NCBI RefSeq assembly: GCF_964199755.1
Contig: NC_133900.1
Span: 72,648,727 to 72,712,726 of the forward strand
DNA: 64,000 nucleotides
Reading direction: 5' to 3'
From: Larus michahellis
Lineage: Eukaryota; Chordata; Aves; Charadriiformes; Laridae
Shown: one piece after another, positions 11,700 to 23,880 of the stretch
How positions within the stretch are numbered: position 1 is the first letter of the stretch
Layout of the letters: every line of letters starts with the position of its first letter
The notes under the pieces: generated by a model
What the model was told of the DNA's origin: nothing
The model's database searches: none
Seen by the model: only the letters and a program-made list of their open reading frames with translations
Made by a program: the position numbers and the translations under genes

Positions 11700-12330
11700 T
11701 AATGGGCAGTTGTTAGAATTTGAGGAATCCACAACAATTTATTGTCATTTAGACAATTATTCTCTCACCGATTGACCCTCCCCACCTGGGAAGGGGAATT
11801 GGGAAAAAACAAGGAAACACAAGGGCTGAAATATAAACAGATGTAATAGAATAAGACTAGATAATTAACATTAATAACACTAAAGAACCAACACTGATCC
11901 CAATACCAATATAAAATACACAAGGATTATACTCAGCCCATTCCATCAGCAGGAAGCCGTGCACTCCCAGCAGGGGACAGCAAATGTGGGACACTGGGAG
12001 CGCTGCGGCTTTGGGAGGAAGGGAAGGGCTCAGGGGTCCGGCACCAGGGCAAGAAGTTCTCTGGACGATGACATCAAGGGCGAGAGAGAACTACGCAGAA
12101 AACATTCTTATTTATATTGAATGTGACGTTCATGGTACGAAATAATCCTGTTGGCAGCTTGGGTCAAGTGCCCGGGTCTCACTCCTCCACGTCCCCGCAC
12201 CTGGCAAGGCTCAAAAACACTGAGACCTTGAAACCCACACACCATTGCTGGCTATAAAGTAAATATTTTCACAAATTCAGACACTGGAGTCTTCTAAAAC
12301 TGCAGTTTTTGCAAGTATAAGAAGAGACTT
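11700..12330. mobile_element. decayed endogenous-retrovirus-like sequence (noncoding part)
   Basis: This is higher in GC than its flanks. It contains blocks I associate with bird ERV copies: 'ccccacctgggaaggggaat', 'cagcaggaagccgtgcactc', 'gaatgtgacgttcatggtac', 'gcttgggtcaagtgcccggg' and 'aaaaacactgagaccttgaa'. I see no open pol or env frame and cannot place LTR boundaries, so the ends are approximate. The call rests on remembered repeat texture. A diverged copy of another interspersed family is the main alternative. Confidence 0.4.
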
Positions 12331-12519
12331 TGGACCTGTGTCACTCAAACCAGGAGGGCAGTCTTAGAGAACAGATGCACAAGCTCCTGCTAAAGATAAA
12401 GATCCTTCACTCAGGTCAGGACATCCCCCAGCTGTTGACTCTCAGTTGTGGGAGGGGGTGTGAGGATAAGGGTGCTCTCTTTCCTACACTGTTTCGTGGG
12501 GCATCTATTACTAATCACT
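12331..12519. other. noncoding DNA after the ERV-like stretch
   Basis: Moderate-GC sequence without a recognisable element. An 88-codon plus-strand open frame overlaps it (12330-12596) but is not protein-like. Confidence 0.4.
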
Positions 12520-12570
12520 TTCCAATACAGGGCATTGGACTGGATGGGTTTTGTTGTGATCCCGGAGGGC
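12520..12570 (+). mobile_element. possible ancient CR1/L3-type 3' end
   Basis: The phrase 'gcattggactggatgggttt' followed by 'tgttgtgatccc' resembles the 'ggattggactagatgacctt...ggtccc' block that precedes the 3' end of CR1-clade LINEs. Only ~45 bp supports this, so it may be coincidence. Confidence 0.25.
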
Positions 12571-12973
12571 TGTTCATGCATAGTTCAGATGTTTAAACTA
12601 AGATACATCTTGATTTAAGATACTCAGGATGCCAGAATAAATTCACATGAAGTAATAATCATAGATGTCTAAGAGGAAAATAGTCAGCACTGAGGATATC
12701 AATTTTTGTCATAAATACTATTCTAGAGCAAAGGGCACAATTAATAGCAATGAGTTTTCTAGACAACAAAGTTGTCTCAGGACTTAATATAATATTTTTT
12801 GTCTCAGTGCACAGTGCATTAGAAAGCTGAAGTTAGTTGTATCAGAAATCTGCAATAATGGCAACTGAAGTTAAACATATGCACATACATATGTGTGTGT
12901 GGATTTCTGCAGATTTTAGCTGTGAAAATATTAAGACATGAAGTGTTGATGTTAAGGATCTACAAGTAAGGAC

Positions 12974-13011
12974 AAAAAAAAAAAAAAAAGAGAGAGAGAA
13001 AGAGAAGAAAA
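12974..13011. repeat. A-rich/(GA)n low-complexity tract
   Basis: A run of 16 A is followed by a purine-only GA/GAAA tract. It could be the poly-A tail of a lost retroinsertion, but no upstream body is recognisable. Confidence 0.8.
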
Positions 13012-16000
13012 TACCCTTTAAACAGTAGCTTTAAAATATTTTTGACAATATTAGGAATTCTGCAAATACACTGAGCCACTTCGGTCCCATGAATCTTCCT
13101 AGAGCTGGTGGATTTTTGTTTCCTCTGATCTGTTGTGCAGGGAACTGATAAGGTAAATCTACCCACATAACTCTCCAAAGACAGTTAGTTTCCTGACACT
13201 TTAATGGCCCCAATTCACACCAGATTACCATTGTTGTAATGTCACAGCTATTCCAAAAAATGAGGCTATTCCCGGTAGTCGTGTATCTCATTGCTCACAA
13301 ATGCTCGGCCACTGGTTTTTAAATAAATATGTTGTAGGAATAGGGATCGTGGAGTGTTCTTTTGATGGTTCACCTCTTGAGTCCCAGACTGCTAGATTTG
13401 TTCAAGCCAGTAAAATAAATGGAAAAAAAATTCCCTGGATTCACAAAAATATGTGTTTCGTTTTTCAAAATCCTACTTAGCGCAGAGTCCTCCCTAGGAG
13501 CAGACGCAGATCCCCAGAAAGTAAGTGGGCAGTAGTAACCCCTTACCTGCCTACAAGGAAAGGTTGTACGTGGTTAAGTAAGCGTTCGCCACCTGGCTGG
13601 GAGCTCCTCTCTTCCAGCTCCAAGCAGATCTTTCCCTTTACCTTTTCAGCAAGTGGGCAAGGGCATGGGAGGGAGGAGGTCCAAGCGCCTAGGTAGACAC
13701 ATGGTGGTCATTCAAGGGGAAAATGGCATAAAAAGGGAGAATTTGGGAGTCCTGATATCAAACAGTAGCACTGTGAATGACTGAGGAGCACAACTGACCA
13801 AAACAGAAGGAGAACACATTTTTTTATATATATATTTCTCATTCAAATTTATTCTCCCATGTCTTCCTTGGACTAGATCTAAACCAGGATTTGCAAGCTT
13901 CACTCCCAGAAAATTCCAAAAAGCGTCATTATACTCTCTTCAGGGGGTGTGCACAGGTCTCCCCAGATGACAAGGCAGTCTCCTGAAGAGGTCCACTGGT
14001 AGCATGTCAGCCCGCTGAGCAGCCAAAGCCTAAAACTGTCCTTCAAAGAAGGCCTCAACAGAATTCTTTCTGGAAGACCTCTCTCTCACTCGTGGCAGGG
14101 GGTGGCCAATATATAACATGATCATTTATTCCTCAGAATATCTTGTGCCTTCCTTGGGTTTGGTAGTTTCAAAATGGCACGTTGTTGCCTCCAAGAGCTC
14201 TTGACTCAAGCAGATCACCATACCTGAATGTGTCTCTTGTTCTTTCCTGCCCCTATATTTCCTAGGAAAAACCCGAAATAATAAAGAGGCTTCATTTTGC
14301 AACAGAAAATCCCTCTGCTGACATCCTGCTGTCCCTTGTACATCTCTGCCAGCCTCTGCGTTGGTATTGATTTTTCAGTTACGTGCATAGGGGCAGAAGA
14401 ATAACAGAGTATATCATCTCTGCATGCCAGCTTCTACAAACATAACAGGAGAGGTTTTTCCCTCTGTTCGGAGCTGGTGAGCATTCAAAAAATGCCCCAG
14501 TTGAGAATGCATCACCTTGTCCCTTCTCCTGTTTGGACACCTTTGACAGAGCAAGGCTTGCTCTTTGTTGCTCAGCTGGGCAGAGCACAAAGGGCCGTAT
14601 CCCGCATCCCTGCCACAATATCATTTGTTCACCGCACCCCGTGCCTGGAGCAGTCCGACCCATTGGAAGCACTTCTGATTCAAACAGCCCAGAACCTCCT
14701 ATGCCTCAGAGGCAGCGAGCTGCGCTCCACCGGGTACCTGCAAATTAACAGTGCCCAGTCCTTCCTACAGGCTGCTACAGCATCTCCTGTGAAACATCAC
14801 TCATCTCTTGGGAACTGAGAGCAGCCTCTCGCGTGCCTTAGCGCAAATCCGGCTGGTTGACCCCTACTGATCTCTGAATACCTTCAGGCCCTGAAAACAG
14901 TTTTCTTTCTTTACAGCATCTTTTCGTGTCCTCCAGTTCAGCCTATTAGGTCTTATGGGTCTTATTTTTAGATGGTTACAGTCCATTTCCCTAAATGTTA
15001 TGTGGTCAAAACATTTGCTTTAAAACAATTTTTTACCAGTACATTAAATTCTGCACAAGGGAACTCAGGCTCTTGGAAGTGATTTAGCTTCTGTTATTTC
15101 TTCTGAAGACATTAAAAATAATAAATGAAGACACGGCAAACAGAATAAATTTGAGAGATAATGAAAAGCATTCAGAGATTTATATATAGTACATTTCAAG
15201 CATTTTTACAGAAGGAATAGGAAAAACAAGCTAGTGTCAGAGGGTTCTCTGCTGCTGTCCTGTGAGAAAGCAAGTGAGTGAATGTGTGCACGAGGGAGGG
15301 AGTGGGGAAGATGGGGAAAGGACAGCTTGGGAATTCCAGCTCGGGAGCAAGAAAGCTCCCCTCAAAAACAGATTTTCATTTCAAAAGTTCCAAAATTCAG
15401 GCACAATGAACGTTTGATCAAAAAATGAGGATTTTTTTACTTGGTGCCCTGAATATGACACCAGTCCTAAGAAAAAACAGTATGGATCCAGGTAAGACCA
15501 CCAAAAGTGTTTGTATATCTTTTAAATACCAGGAGTAACTGAGGAGTCCTAGCTTTGCAAGGACTGACTTTGAAACTTTTAACAACATTCTTTCTATATA
15601 ACCACTTTAATGGATAATGTAATAGGTGAGTCTTGTGGTATGTCCTTAATAGTCTTCTGGAACAGAATTTTAAACTTGTATTTTTATTTGTTATTATTTA
15701 TTTACAATATACTTGCTTTTACTAAAGACTACACCCAGAGGCCTCAAGTGAATTGATGACATAAGAAAGACTATTTTTAACACAAACCACCATCTCAGTC
15801 TTCTTCCAATATTATTACTGCATTTCTCACTTACTTTCCTCTTCTTCAGGCAAGAGTTACGTATAGTATTATATAAACCAAAGAATTATTTTACCAGCAA
15901 AATATACAATGAAAAGCTTCACAAAAGATCTACAACAGAGAAATCCTTTTGTGCTTAAATACAATGTCTGTATTAGAAAAATGGTCCATATTAGAAAAAT

Positions 16001-17308
16001 GGCCCGGATTAGAAAACTGATGATAGTTGAACTAAATTTATATTTAAGAACTGTTCACTAGCTGTTGAAACTGGAGGGCTCTCAACAGTAATAATAACGA
16101 ATAATAATAGAATATTATAGACAAAATAATGCTTGATAATATTGTAGACAGAATAAAATCAGCCTTGTACCTAGACACAAAGAGGTTGCATCTTGGTTTA
16201 TCTGCTCTAATTTTAGTGGCTTCATGCTGTCTCTCTTTACCTTAACAGCATTACTTAAAATATGTTATTGTGAATTCTTCTCTGTGGCTTTAAACTTGAA
16301 TAGATGGAGTTTGTCTCTTCCACCGACAGATCATGAAACTGAAACTTTTTTGCTGTTGGTTCAAATCCAGCTCATTTTGCTAATATATCCATGATGAAAC
16401 CATTATATCTTGATCCCATAAAGATGGGAACGTAGGCAGCTTCTGGTTTTGGCTCCCAAGCATGGAAGTTTTAACCTCAGAAAAAAGTTTCAAATATTAA
16501 GAATCACATATCTGTTGTAGTTGCAGTATTTCCCCCCCCTCTTTTTTACGGTCATGCTCATCTGTGGTAATTTCATTCAAGTTAACAAAAGCAAAGCTTT
16601 TACCTGCAATACTTTCTTAAGCTGAATTTTCATAATGCACTGGCTCTGGATAAGTCAGGATTTTGTTTTAATCTTATATAAGGTGGCTCCCTAGGAAAAC
16701 AAAAATAATAAAAGGAACACAAGGGATTGTCAAGGCTTGCAGAAATGCTTGGGTTTTAAGTGTTCAGTGATGCAATCTAAGCACCTTTCTGACATCCTAA
16801 GCAAATGATTTATGGAATGTGGAGGAAAAAAACTCTTATGGCAAAACACAGAACACCCAGGCCTGTAATTGTTTGTGTCTGCAGAATTCCTGCTTGTTTG
16901 TTGCTGCGTTGTTTCATCAAAATCATTTATTTTATGGTGATTTTAAATTATTATATCACATTTTTTTATTTTCAGTTTAAGTCTTTTCCAGCATTTAAAG
17001 AAGACAACACTTCATAGCATTTGCAAATGTTTACAATCAAGAAAATTACAATTTCTCAAATCTAAATGTATTTAAGTGTCTGATGTTGGAAGTAGCTGAC
17101 AACTGAGCAGATGCACATCATGTGCAGTAGGACACAGAGTTAAGGTTTTCTTATATCATGGCAGATGGAAAATTTTAGATAATATTTAGTAGAGCCATCT
17201 GAGGTGAAGGAAATCTTTTCTTGTGCATCTCTGAGAAATAACAGATTATAATCAAATGCTTCTAATGAAATAAGCTCTGTCCTAGGACAGGAGGAAGAGA
17301 AGGCTTGT
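13012..17308. other. noncoding DNA, nothing recognised
   Basis: Mostly AT-rich, with a moderate-GC stretch around 13.5-14.9 kb. The longest frame (14477-14818 plus, 113 codons) overlaps frames on the other strand and has no domain, splice context or homology I recognise. Small tandem repeats near 16 kb are listed separately. Confidence 0.5.
15971..16020. repeat. 18-bp tandem repeat, about 2.7 copies
   Basis: TATTAGAAAAATGGTCCA, TATTAGAAAAATGGCCCG and a partial GATTAGAAAACTGA follow one another directly. AT-rich imperfect repeats of 'aatattatagacaaaataat' type continue at 16110-16160. Confidence 0.85.
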
Positions 17309-18085
17309 TGTCCTGGTTTGAGGTAAAAAAGAACCAATTTTCTGTTCAGAAATTTTACTTTTCAGTTAAGTCTCTTCTAACAGACTGCACTCTCTGAAAT
17401 TTATGGTGTATTTTTCATCCAGGGTCCACTTCCACAGTGGTAAGGTCTGATGTTTATAGAGAATACCAAGGGACAGTATGCAGGGACGCTCCGGCTATAC
17501 TTATTGCTATAACAACCAAGGTCAGATAACTTTGTTATTTGCTCCATTGGAGAGTCGGAAGCAGAAAAGCATAGAGGGGTCGCACCTGCAGGGAGGAGCG
17601 GACAGGACAGGTGAACCAAAATTGACCAACAGGACGATTCCGTCCCATCTGCCCCATGCTCAGTATAAAAGCCGAGGGATCAAAGTGTTGGCCTCTTTCT
17701 TCAATGGCCAGCATCCAAGGAGGACTCTGTCTGTCCATCTGCCGTTGATCCCGATCCATGTGTTCCTGTCTCCAGGTCCAGAATCCAGTTCCTGTCCATT
17801 GCTGAATCCAGCCTGGGACCTTCCCAGTGCCTGCTGGTGACATGATCGTCATCCTGGGAGATTGATACTGGTTTTGTATATATTCTATATATATCATTAT
17901 TATCTTATTAATATTATTATATTTCTCTTAATTCTATTTTATTGTTAATATTTCATTAAAGTAGTTTAGTTTCTTTTCAACTCATAAGTCTCTCTCTGTC
18001 TTATTTTCTCTCCTCTCTGAAGGGGAGAGAGATAAGAGAGCATCTGTCGTTTGTTTTAGTGGCCAGCCCAGCCCAAACCATGACA
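17309..18085 (+). mobile_element. solo LTR of an avian endogenous retrovirus (777 bp)
   Basis: The element starts TGTCCTGGTTTG and ends CAAACCATGACA. The termini are imperfect inverted repeats (11 of 12 positions) with TG...CA ends. The flanking bases cttgt (before) and cttgg (after) form a 5-bp target-site duplication with one mismatch. A TATA box, TATAAAA, lies at 17664-17670 in a 'gctcagtataaaagccgag' context. ATTAAA at 17955-17960, in an AT-rich stretch, could be the polyadenylation signal, so the order TATA then poly(A) signal fits plus orientation. No internal retroviral sequence follows, so this is a solo LTR left by LTR-LTR recombination. Open frames on both strands inside it are chance frames. 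Its ends match those of the LTR at 32.9 kb but its interior does not, so it is a related but different family. Confidence 0.88.
17664..17670 (+). promoter_or_regulatory. LTR TATA box
   Basis: TATAAAA, 355 bp inside the LTR, in the conserved 'cagtataaaagc' context of retroviral U3 promoters. It is intact by sequence; whether it is active is unknown. Confidence 0.6.
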
Positions 18086-20505
18086 CTTGGACAGAAGATG
18101 AAGAATTTCAAAAAGCTAAAATAATCAAAGAGATCCCAATTCTGGAAGATGCCCAGTTTCAGTAACCGACTTTTCAAATTGTGAGTAGATGGAAATCAAT
18201 AGAGCTAACAAGGGCCTGGTTGTAGTCTCAGTGGTGAAGACCTAGCTAATTTCCTAGCTAATTGGAGCCACCAGTACAAAAGCAGAACCACTTTACTAAT
18301 GATTCATCATTTTGTTTTCAGAGAATACTTGCAGGTGTGAGTCCTTCAGAGAAAATAAGAGCTCCAATACTGTCACGTCAAATCAGGACAGCAGTTTCTA
18401 TCAGCCTTAATAGGAAGAGAATTAATAAAGAAAGAAACCCAGCTAGCTTGGTGTCGCAAGTTATTGTCAAAGTAGAAGCTGGGACTCTCCAACCTAAAGC
18501 TGCTGTTTCCCCAGTACTTGCTACCTAAGTCAGCCAAGTCTCACTAGAAGAGAAAGACCTGACCTAAAACTTACTAAAGTTACCCACTAATTTCAACTGG
18601 CTGCAAGAAATTTAGCTTAAAATGTATTTGGCTAAACTTGTAATTTGAAAGGGACAGAACATTAATCCTGGGATCTCTGGGTCTCTTGTGATGGCTAGGG
18701 GTCAGATTTCATTCCTAAAGGTCTTCATTTGAAATTGCAGTCTACCGCTTGCTTTTGGTAAATTGTCTTTACAAAGACTTTTTTTTTTCCCCCTTGTTTT
18801 GTTCATTGTTAATTTGTTCCATCAGAAGTGATATAGAGTTTGCTTAGTCTCATTATTGAAGTTAGTGCTGTCTTAATAACCTTTCTTACAGTTCTTCCTC
18901 CGTCTTTTCCTTACAGTACAGAAAACAAATTTGCAAAGACAATGCCCCATTAATCAGATTGATTCTAAGTCATTAACAACTGTTAATTACAAAGCAAGAC
19001 TAAACAAATGTACCTTCTCAGCCATTTTGTTTCCTTCCAGAGACTTCTTTACAGCCTTTTTAAAGTTAGATAATGTCTAAGATAAATATGTTCCATCTCT
19101 TCAGAAATATGATTTAATGCTAATATAATGTAATATGATTTGAGATCAAAATGCCTTTAAAACAATAGTATGATTTTACTACGAAAAATGGTATTCCAAT
19201 TCTTTTCTTCTGATTTTAATATGGCACAAGCTAGATGATTGCTCACTGAAATCCAAATTGTTATTCCAGTCAGAGAGTCCGCTTGCCCTATACATCAAAA
19301 CATTAAAACCTTTTAATTACTTGATGGAAATAGGCAGCTTCCTTTCCCTTTCGCTTCCTGAAAGCAATAACATAAAATCTTTACTTCATAGCAATGTTTC
19401 ATTTCATGTTATTAGAAATCTGTCAAAGAAATAAGGACATGTAATTTTGATAATGGTAAAATTGGCAAGTACGAGCATCCCCAAATTCAGATATTACTGC
19501 TAAAGAAGGAGGAAAGCAATAACTTCCACACGGATTTCTTGGAGATCTGTCTATTAGAGTCCCCATGGCAATGAAAACTCTAGGAAGGCTCACTGTCAAA
19601 ATACTTACTATCTTCATTCAGTGTGTCAGGATGGGCTCAGAGGAAACTAAACCCTCAGTCCTTCTTTTAAGAAACAGCAGACACAATTTACATTAGTAGG
19701 CACTTTACTCATCTTCATTCACGTGTCCGCAGTCTAACTTCAAGTCAAGAAGTTTATTATCAGTGAATTGAGCAGGAATGTTCCCAATCTTTATCAGATT
19801 TTTAATAGCACACTTTTCAATCTTTCCTCACTTAGGAATAAGAAAGAAAGTAGAGAACTTCTGACTGCAGGATACTGCTGTCAATGGAGAAGGTATTACT
19901 TAATCCTATGAAGTATGCAAGTTTGTTTAATATGATGGATGGCAAAGAAGCGGGTGTTTAACGAGAGAGACCTAGTTTTCTGAAAAGTAAAATAAAAAAC
20001 GCTATAGGCTCTTGTATCAGCAAATACAAAAAAAATATATGGATTTAAAAAAAAAAGTCTGCCTATTAAATTTAAAATCGTAGAAAAGAAAGCTGACGGA
20101 ACATATGACGCGGGAGGAAAAGAGTTATTGACTGTTAGATGCAGATCACAGAGGGAGACAGATGAAAGAAAAATTAAATGGAGAATTTTTCCTGATAGAT
20201 TGGGTAGTGGTCTACATTTTATATACGCACAAATAAATTGTGCGCGAAAAAAAGTGGTAGTCCGAATTGCATGTGCCTGTTAGAGTGATTTGTTATCTTT
20301 TGTTTTAAAATATGGCGTACTTCTAAGGATATATTTCAAAGATTATTCAATCAAAGTTTAGTAAACATATGATGGCAACTGTAAATAGGGAAAAATAGGA
20401 ACAGAGAATTACAATTAAAGTATTTTGAAAAAAACGCAGAGTTCAAACTAAATAAATAATGATGACCTGTGAGGGGCTGGGTGGGGAAGGCAGTGTGTGT
20501 GGAGT
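18086..20505. other. AT-rich noncoding DNA
   Basis: A plus-strand frame at 18262-18528 is preceded by an acceptor-like 'tttgttttcag' at about 18310-18320. It has no matching donor or protein-like signature, so I do not call an exon. Nothing else was recognised. Confidence 0.5.
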
Positions 20506-20705
20506 CGATTTAGCAGAGCACGTCTGTTGTAAGGCCTGATGTGAGCGCTGAGCAGGGGGAAATCCAACACGTGGCAGTGAGACGGACAAGAAATTGCGGG
20601 CAATGGGGAACCCAATTGAATTGCAGTCCGGGTGACCGAAATCGCATTGATCGGCAGCGTGTGACAGGAGACTGGGGAGCAGCTCCGTGGAGGACGACAC
20701 CTGCA
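20506..20705. other. CpG-enriched patch
   Basis: About 13 CpGs occur in ~200 bp, against very few in the flanks, at roughly 55% GC. Overlapping short frames exist on both strands without recognisable protein content. It could be a regulatory element or a remnant of inserted DNA. Confidence 0.35.
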
Positions 20706-22559
20706 TGTCTTTGCACTCTAAAGGGTGAGTCCAACATTAGTTTACATATTCGCATCCCAGTCTAAACTAAAAAGAGGGAGAAGTCAACAGCAAACTAGAA
20801 GGGAAGCAGATGCCACAAGTGGCACCGGCAACTGTTTATAGAGACGATATATATTTGCATTAAAACAATCCCCAAGATATACTCCGTTCTGGGCAGCATG
20901 AAAGAAAACATCTGTTGCAGAGAGCGCAGAGGCTTTGCATTCAGAAGATGTTCAATCTTTTATGTGCAATTTGGTCTTTTATGCATATTACGAGACATTT
21001 ATAGTGGTGCCTCACATAAACTGTGTCTCCCTTGTGGAATCTCACATTGGGGTAGGTTATTGGAAGCCAGTAGCCATTACAGTGGTAATTTGAGCTGGGA
21101 CAGAGTAATGGCACCACATTATGGACCAATAATGGGATACTAATGTTTGTAGTACGCTCTTGCAGTGCATAATAATGAAGGGGAAGTATAAGTTTAAAAT
21201 CAATCCTTAATTGGGTGGATGACTTTCTGATTCTGACAAACACTGAAACTTGCCCAGAACTTCAGTGCTGACTCACATCATCTCCAGCGTTTCTGCCTTA
21301 GGATGCACAGGTCCCTACCAAGCCATATTTCAGGCCCTGTTTGCTTTAGCTTTTATTGAATAAAGCCACCTGAGCCTCTGAGTAGCTTTTCAAATCCCTT
21401 AGATTTGCATAGAGTTTTATCCCTGTAGCGCAAGTGATCTTATGCCATTTGGCAGCACCCACTGCTGCGGTGAACACATGTCACGCTTTCAGCAGCATGA
21501 GAAAGGCAACGAAAAGGGAAAATGCTGGCATTTCGGGAGCAGGTGGCTTGCTTTCAGTCGGTGTGAGGAAGCGGACACTTAGCTGATGAAAATTATTTCA
21601 GGAACTGTCCTCTGATGTTTCCAGTGGCAAAGGTTGTGAACTTTCCCTGTGTGGGTGACGCTGGCTACAGGACACCTTGCGTGGGCAGGGCGGTGATTAA
21701 AAAGACCTGATGCTTTATATCCTGTGGGAATGGCACCCAGAGGGAATGCCGTGGAGGCAGCTCTTTCCAGCTCCTGGAAGGCCTGAATATCATACATTAG
21801 TCGTATGTGGGGGAGGAACTGGTAAAACAAACAAACATATGGCGTGATTAAGTCTGCCACGGTATGTACACACTGGCCCAAATTCTCTTCTGCTGCATCA
21901 GTTGGAGTTTATAGTCCCGTAGACGGAGACAGAAGTTGGGCTCCTCAAAGCTGAGCTGCAGAACCTCTTTTTTTTGGGTGTGTGTTTCTATATTTGTGCT
22001 TCTGTTTTAATGAACTTGTTTTTATTCAGGAACTTTTTTTTTTTTCAAGGGCAACATTGAAGTCTTCTGTGTGTGCCCTCAGGGTCATCTGTACCAGCTT
22101 CAGAGCCCATTAAGTTAAACGTCCCTGCCGTTTTCACTACTTTATAGATGTGGTGTAAAGGATTAGGGAATTCTGCTAAAGATCTAGGAACCACATTGAA
22201 ATCCAAAGAACGGAGATACTGTATATTGAGTTCATTCATCAGTCCATGTCTTTGAACATCTGCGAGAGCTGACGGAGGCTGGGCTCTCACCGCACAAAGG
22301 AGATGGGAGTTAAGGAAACAGAGCAGCAGAAAGAAAACTGCCCGTTTGGCATCTCTGGCTTTAAAAGCTTATATTGGGAGCTTCCTCCTTCAAAATATTA
22401 TTTGAAGTCCACCTGCTGAAGCCCTCGGGCCTTCCAAGAAATGAATGGGAACAGATTTAAAATGGTAATCTCTATGGGCCAGGAATTCTTATAGAAATGA
22501 TTTGTATTTTCCTGTAGAGATGCACTCTCTTCCTCTCAGAGTACACATTTATTATCAAT
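20706..22559. other. noncoding DNA, nothing firm
   Basis: The 22.04-22.30 kb part has moderate GC. Read on the minus strand it gives a clean 81-codon frame without known similarity. No splice pair supports it. Confidence 0.5.
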
Positions 22560-22770
22560 CCTCCCTCAGTTTGTTATTTACTGCCTGCTCACAGGTCAGG
22601 TCAACCAATTAAATTTTTTAATGGCCGATCATGTTCTTAGGTCATTTAATTTAGGGCAATTAAGTAAGTTGCTAGAAATTCCAGCACATTCCAGGTCAAT
22701 TCATTTAGTTTTATAATTCTTCTGAAGTTTAAATTTAACACTTTTCTGCTGAATTACAACTCTAATTAAT
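22560..22770. promoter_or_regulatory. candidate conserved noncoding element
   Basis: A dense set of homeodomain-type cores is visible: 'caaccaattaaattt', 'tcatttaatttagggcaatt', 'ctctaattaattatc'. A direct-repeat nuclear-receptor-like 'aggtcaggtcaa' lies near 22593. There is no simple repeat or coding frame. The call is from texture only. Confidence 0.2.
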
Positions 22771-23700
22771 TATCTTCTATGGTATGCATCAAAAGGACTC
22801 TTCTCCTATCTTTACCTGCTAGTAAATGACGGTGTTTATGAAGAGGAATGTGCCAGATTTTTCGTTTGCACTAAGGGTCTTCTCAAGAAATGACAGTAAA
22901 AGAGGCCTAATGGGGGTGTGAGGTGTTTTGTCTCCAGTTCTAAGGACCCTTCTCTACTGGTATAATGGACAGTTATTTTGACAGCAACGATGTAAGATTT
23001 TGTGAGAGGCGAATAGGCAATGAATGACAAATGTTCTGGCATTTAGAACCCATTATATATGTACACACACCGTTTTTTGTTTGATACACTGTTCATATAT
23101 TACAACAGGAAGAGATCTTTCCTCAGTCTTCCTAGGGACATGCCTAACTCTCTCCCTGTTCATAAGACTTTTTAGAGGTTCATATTGTTTTCTTCTACCA
23201 GCTCCATTGTTTTTAAAAGCCAGTTACATAAATTGAAGGGGGGGGGTGTGTGCGCGCAAAGAATGGGATTATTTTTTTGTGTTTCTCTGACAAACAGGTA
23301 TTTCCAGAAGCATGTTGACATTTCATCATCCTCTGGACTCTTCTGGTCTATGTTTTGTGGGTGATTGCTTCCAGTCCACAGAGTCACAGCTCCATTCCTG
23401 TCCTGTATTAGTTTAAGCACATAACCTTCTTGTCCTGCATGAAATTAGGATGAGCTGTTTCAATTGCAAGGACGGGGAAATGAGCAGTGAGCAGAACTGT
23501 CCGAGGCAGGTATTTGCGCAGCTTCTACTCCTTGACCTGTAAAACACAAAAAAAAATTACAGGAAAGTGATTACTTCTAATCAACTACAATTGTAACATG
23601 ACAGAGGCATTGCTGCTGCTCCTGCATTTTTGTCACTATTTTTTTTTTCTTTTTTACTTTAGTATTCTAGTCTTATTTTTCTTCCTAAGAATTTATCCAG
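22771..23700. other. noncoding DNA with short low-complexity runs
   Basis: A G9 run followed by alternating GTGTGTGCGCGC lies at about 23238-23257; alternating purine-pyrimidine sequence of this kind can form Z-DNA. Poly-A and poly-T runs lie at 23549-23557 and 23640-23655. I recognise no exon or element. Confidence 0.5.
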
Positions 23701-23704
23701 TTGA

Positions 23705-23880
23705 ACAGCCCCTGCGTGCACAGACGCTGCCGGGGTGGCAGGGGCTGCCTGGGGGGCAGCAGGGCAGGGGCTGGCAGCCAGGGACGGTCCCACCGCCCCA
23801 GCCAGGGAGCGGGGCAGCCCCGGCCACAGTGTGCACCTCCCTGGGGAGAGGGACAGCCAGAGGCCAGGACGTCAGTCCAT
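23705..23880. other. GC-rich block with G-quadruplex potential
   Basis: This is an abrupt switch from AT-rich DNA to over 65% GC. From 23732 to 23770 the plus strand carries five G-runs of three or more, separated by 2-6 nt, meeting the usual G3+N1-7 quadruplex pattern. Two plus-strand frames (23598-24005 and 23701-24168) cross it in different registers, with Gly/Gln/Pro-rich low-complexity products. I treat them as compositional artefacts. Confidence 0.55.

Noticed and set aside
14477..14818. 113-codon plus-strand open frame
   Set aside because: Moderate GC makes long chance frames likely. An opposite-strand frame overlaps it, and nothing in the product is recognisable.
17478..17897. 120-codon frames on both strands
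   Set aside because: They lie entirely within the noncoding solo LTR and overlap each other on opposite strands.
18262..18528. 88-codon plus-strand frame with an acceptor-like 'tttgttttcag' inside it
   Set aside because: No paired donor, no recognisable product, and acceptor-like strings are common in AT-rich DNA.
22045..22290. Minus-strand 81-codon frame considered as an exon
   Set aside because: No convincing acceptor/donor pair in frame and no known similarity.
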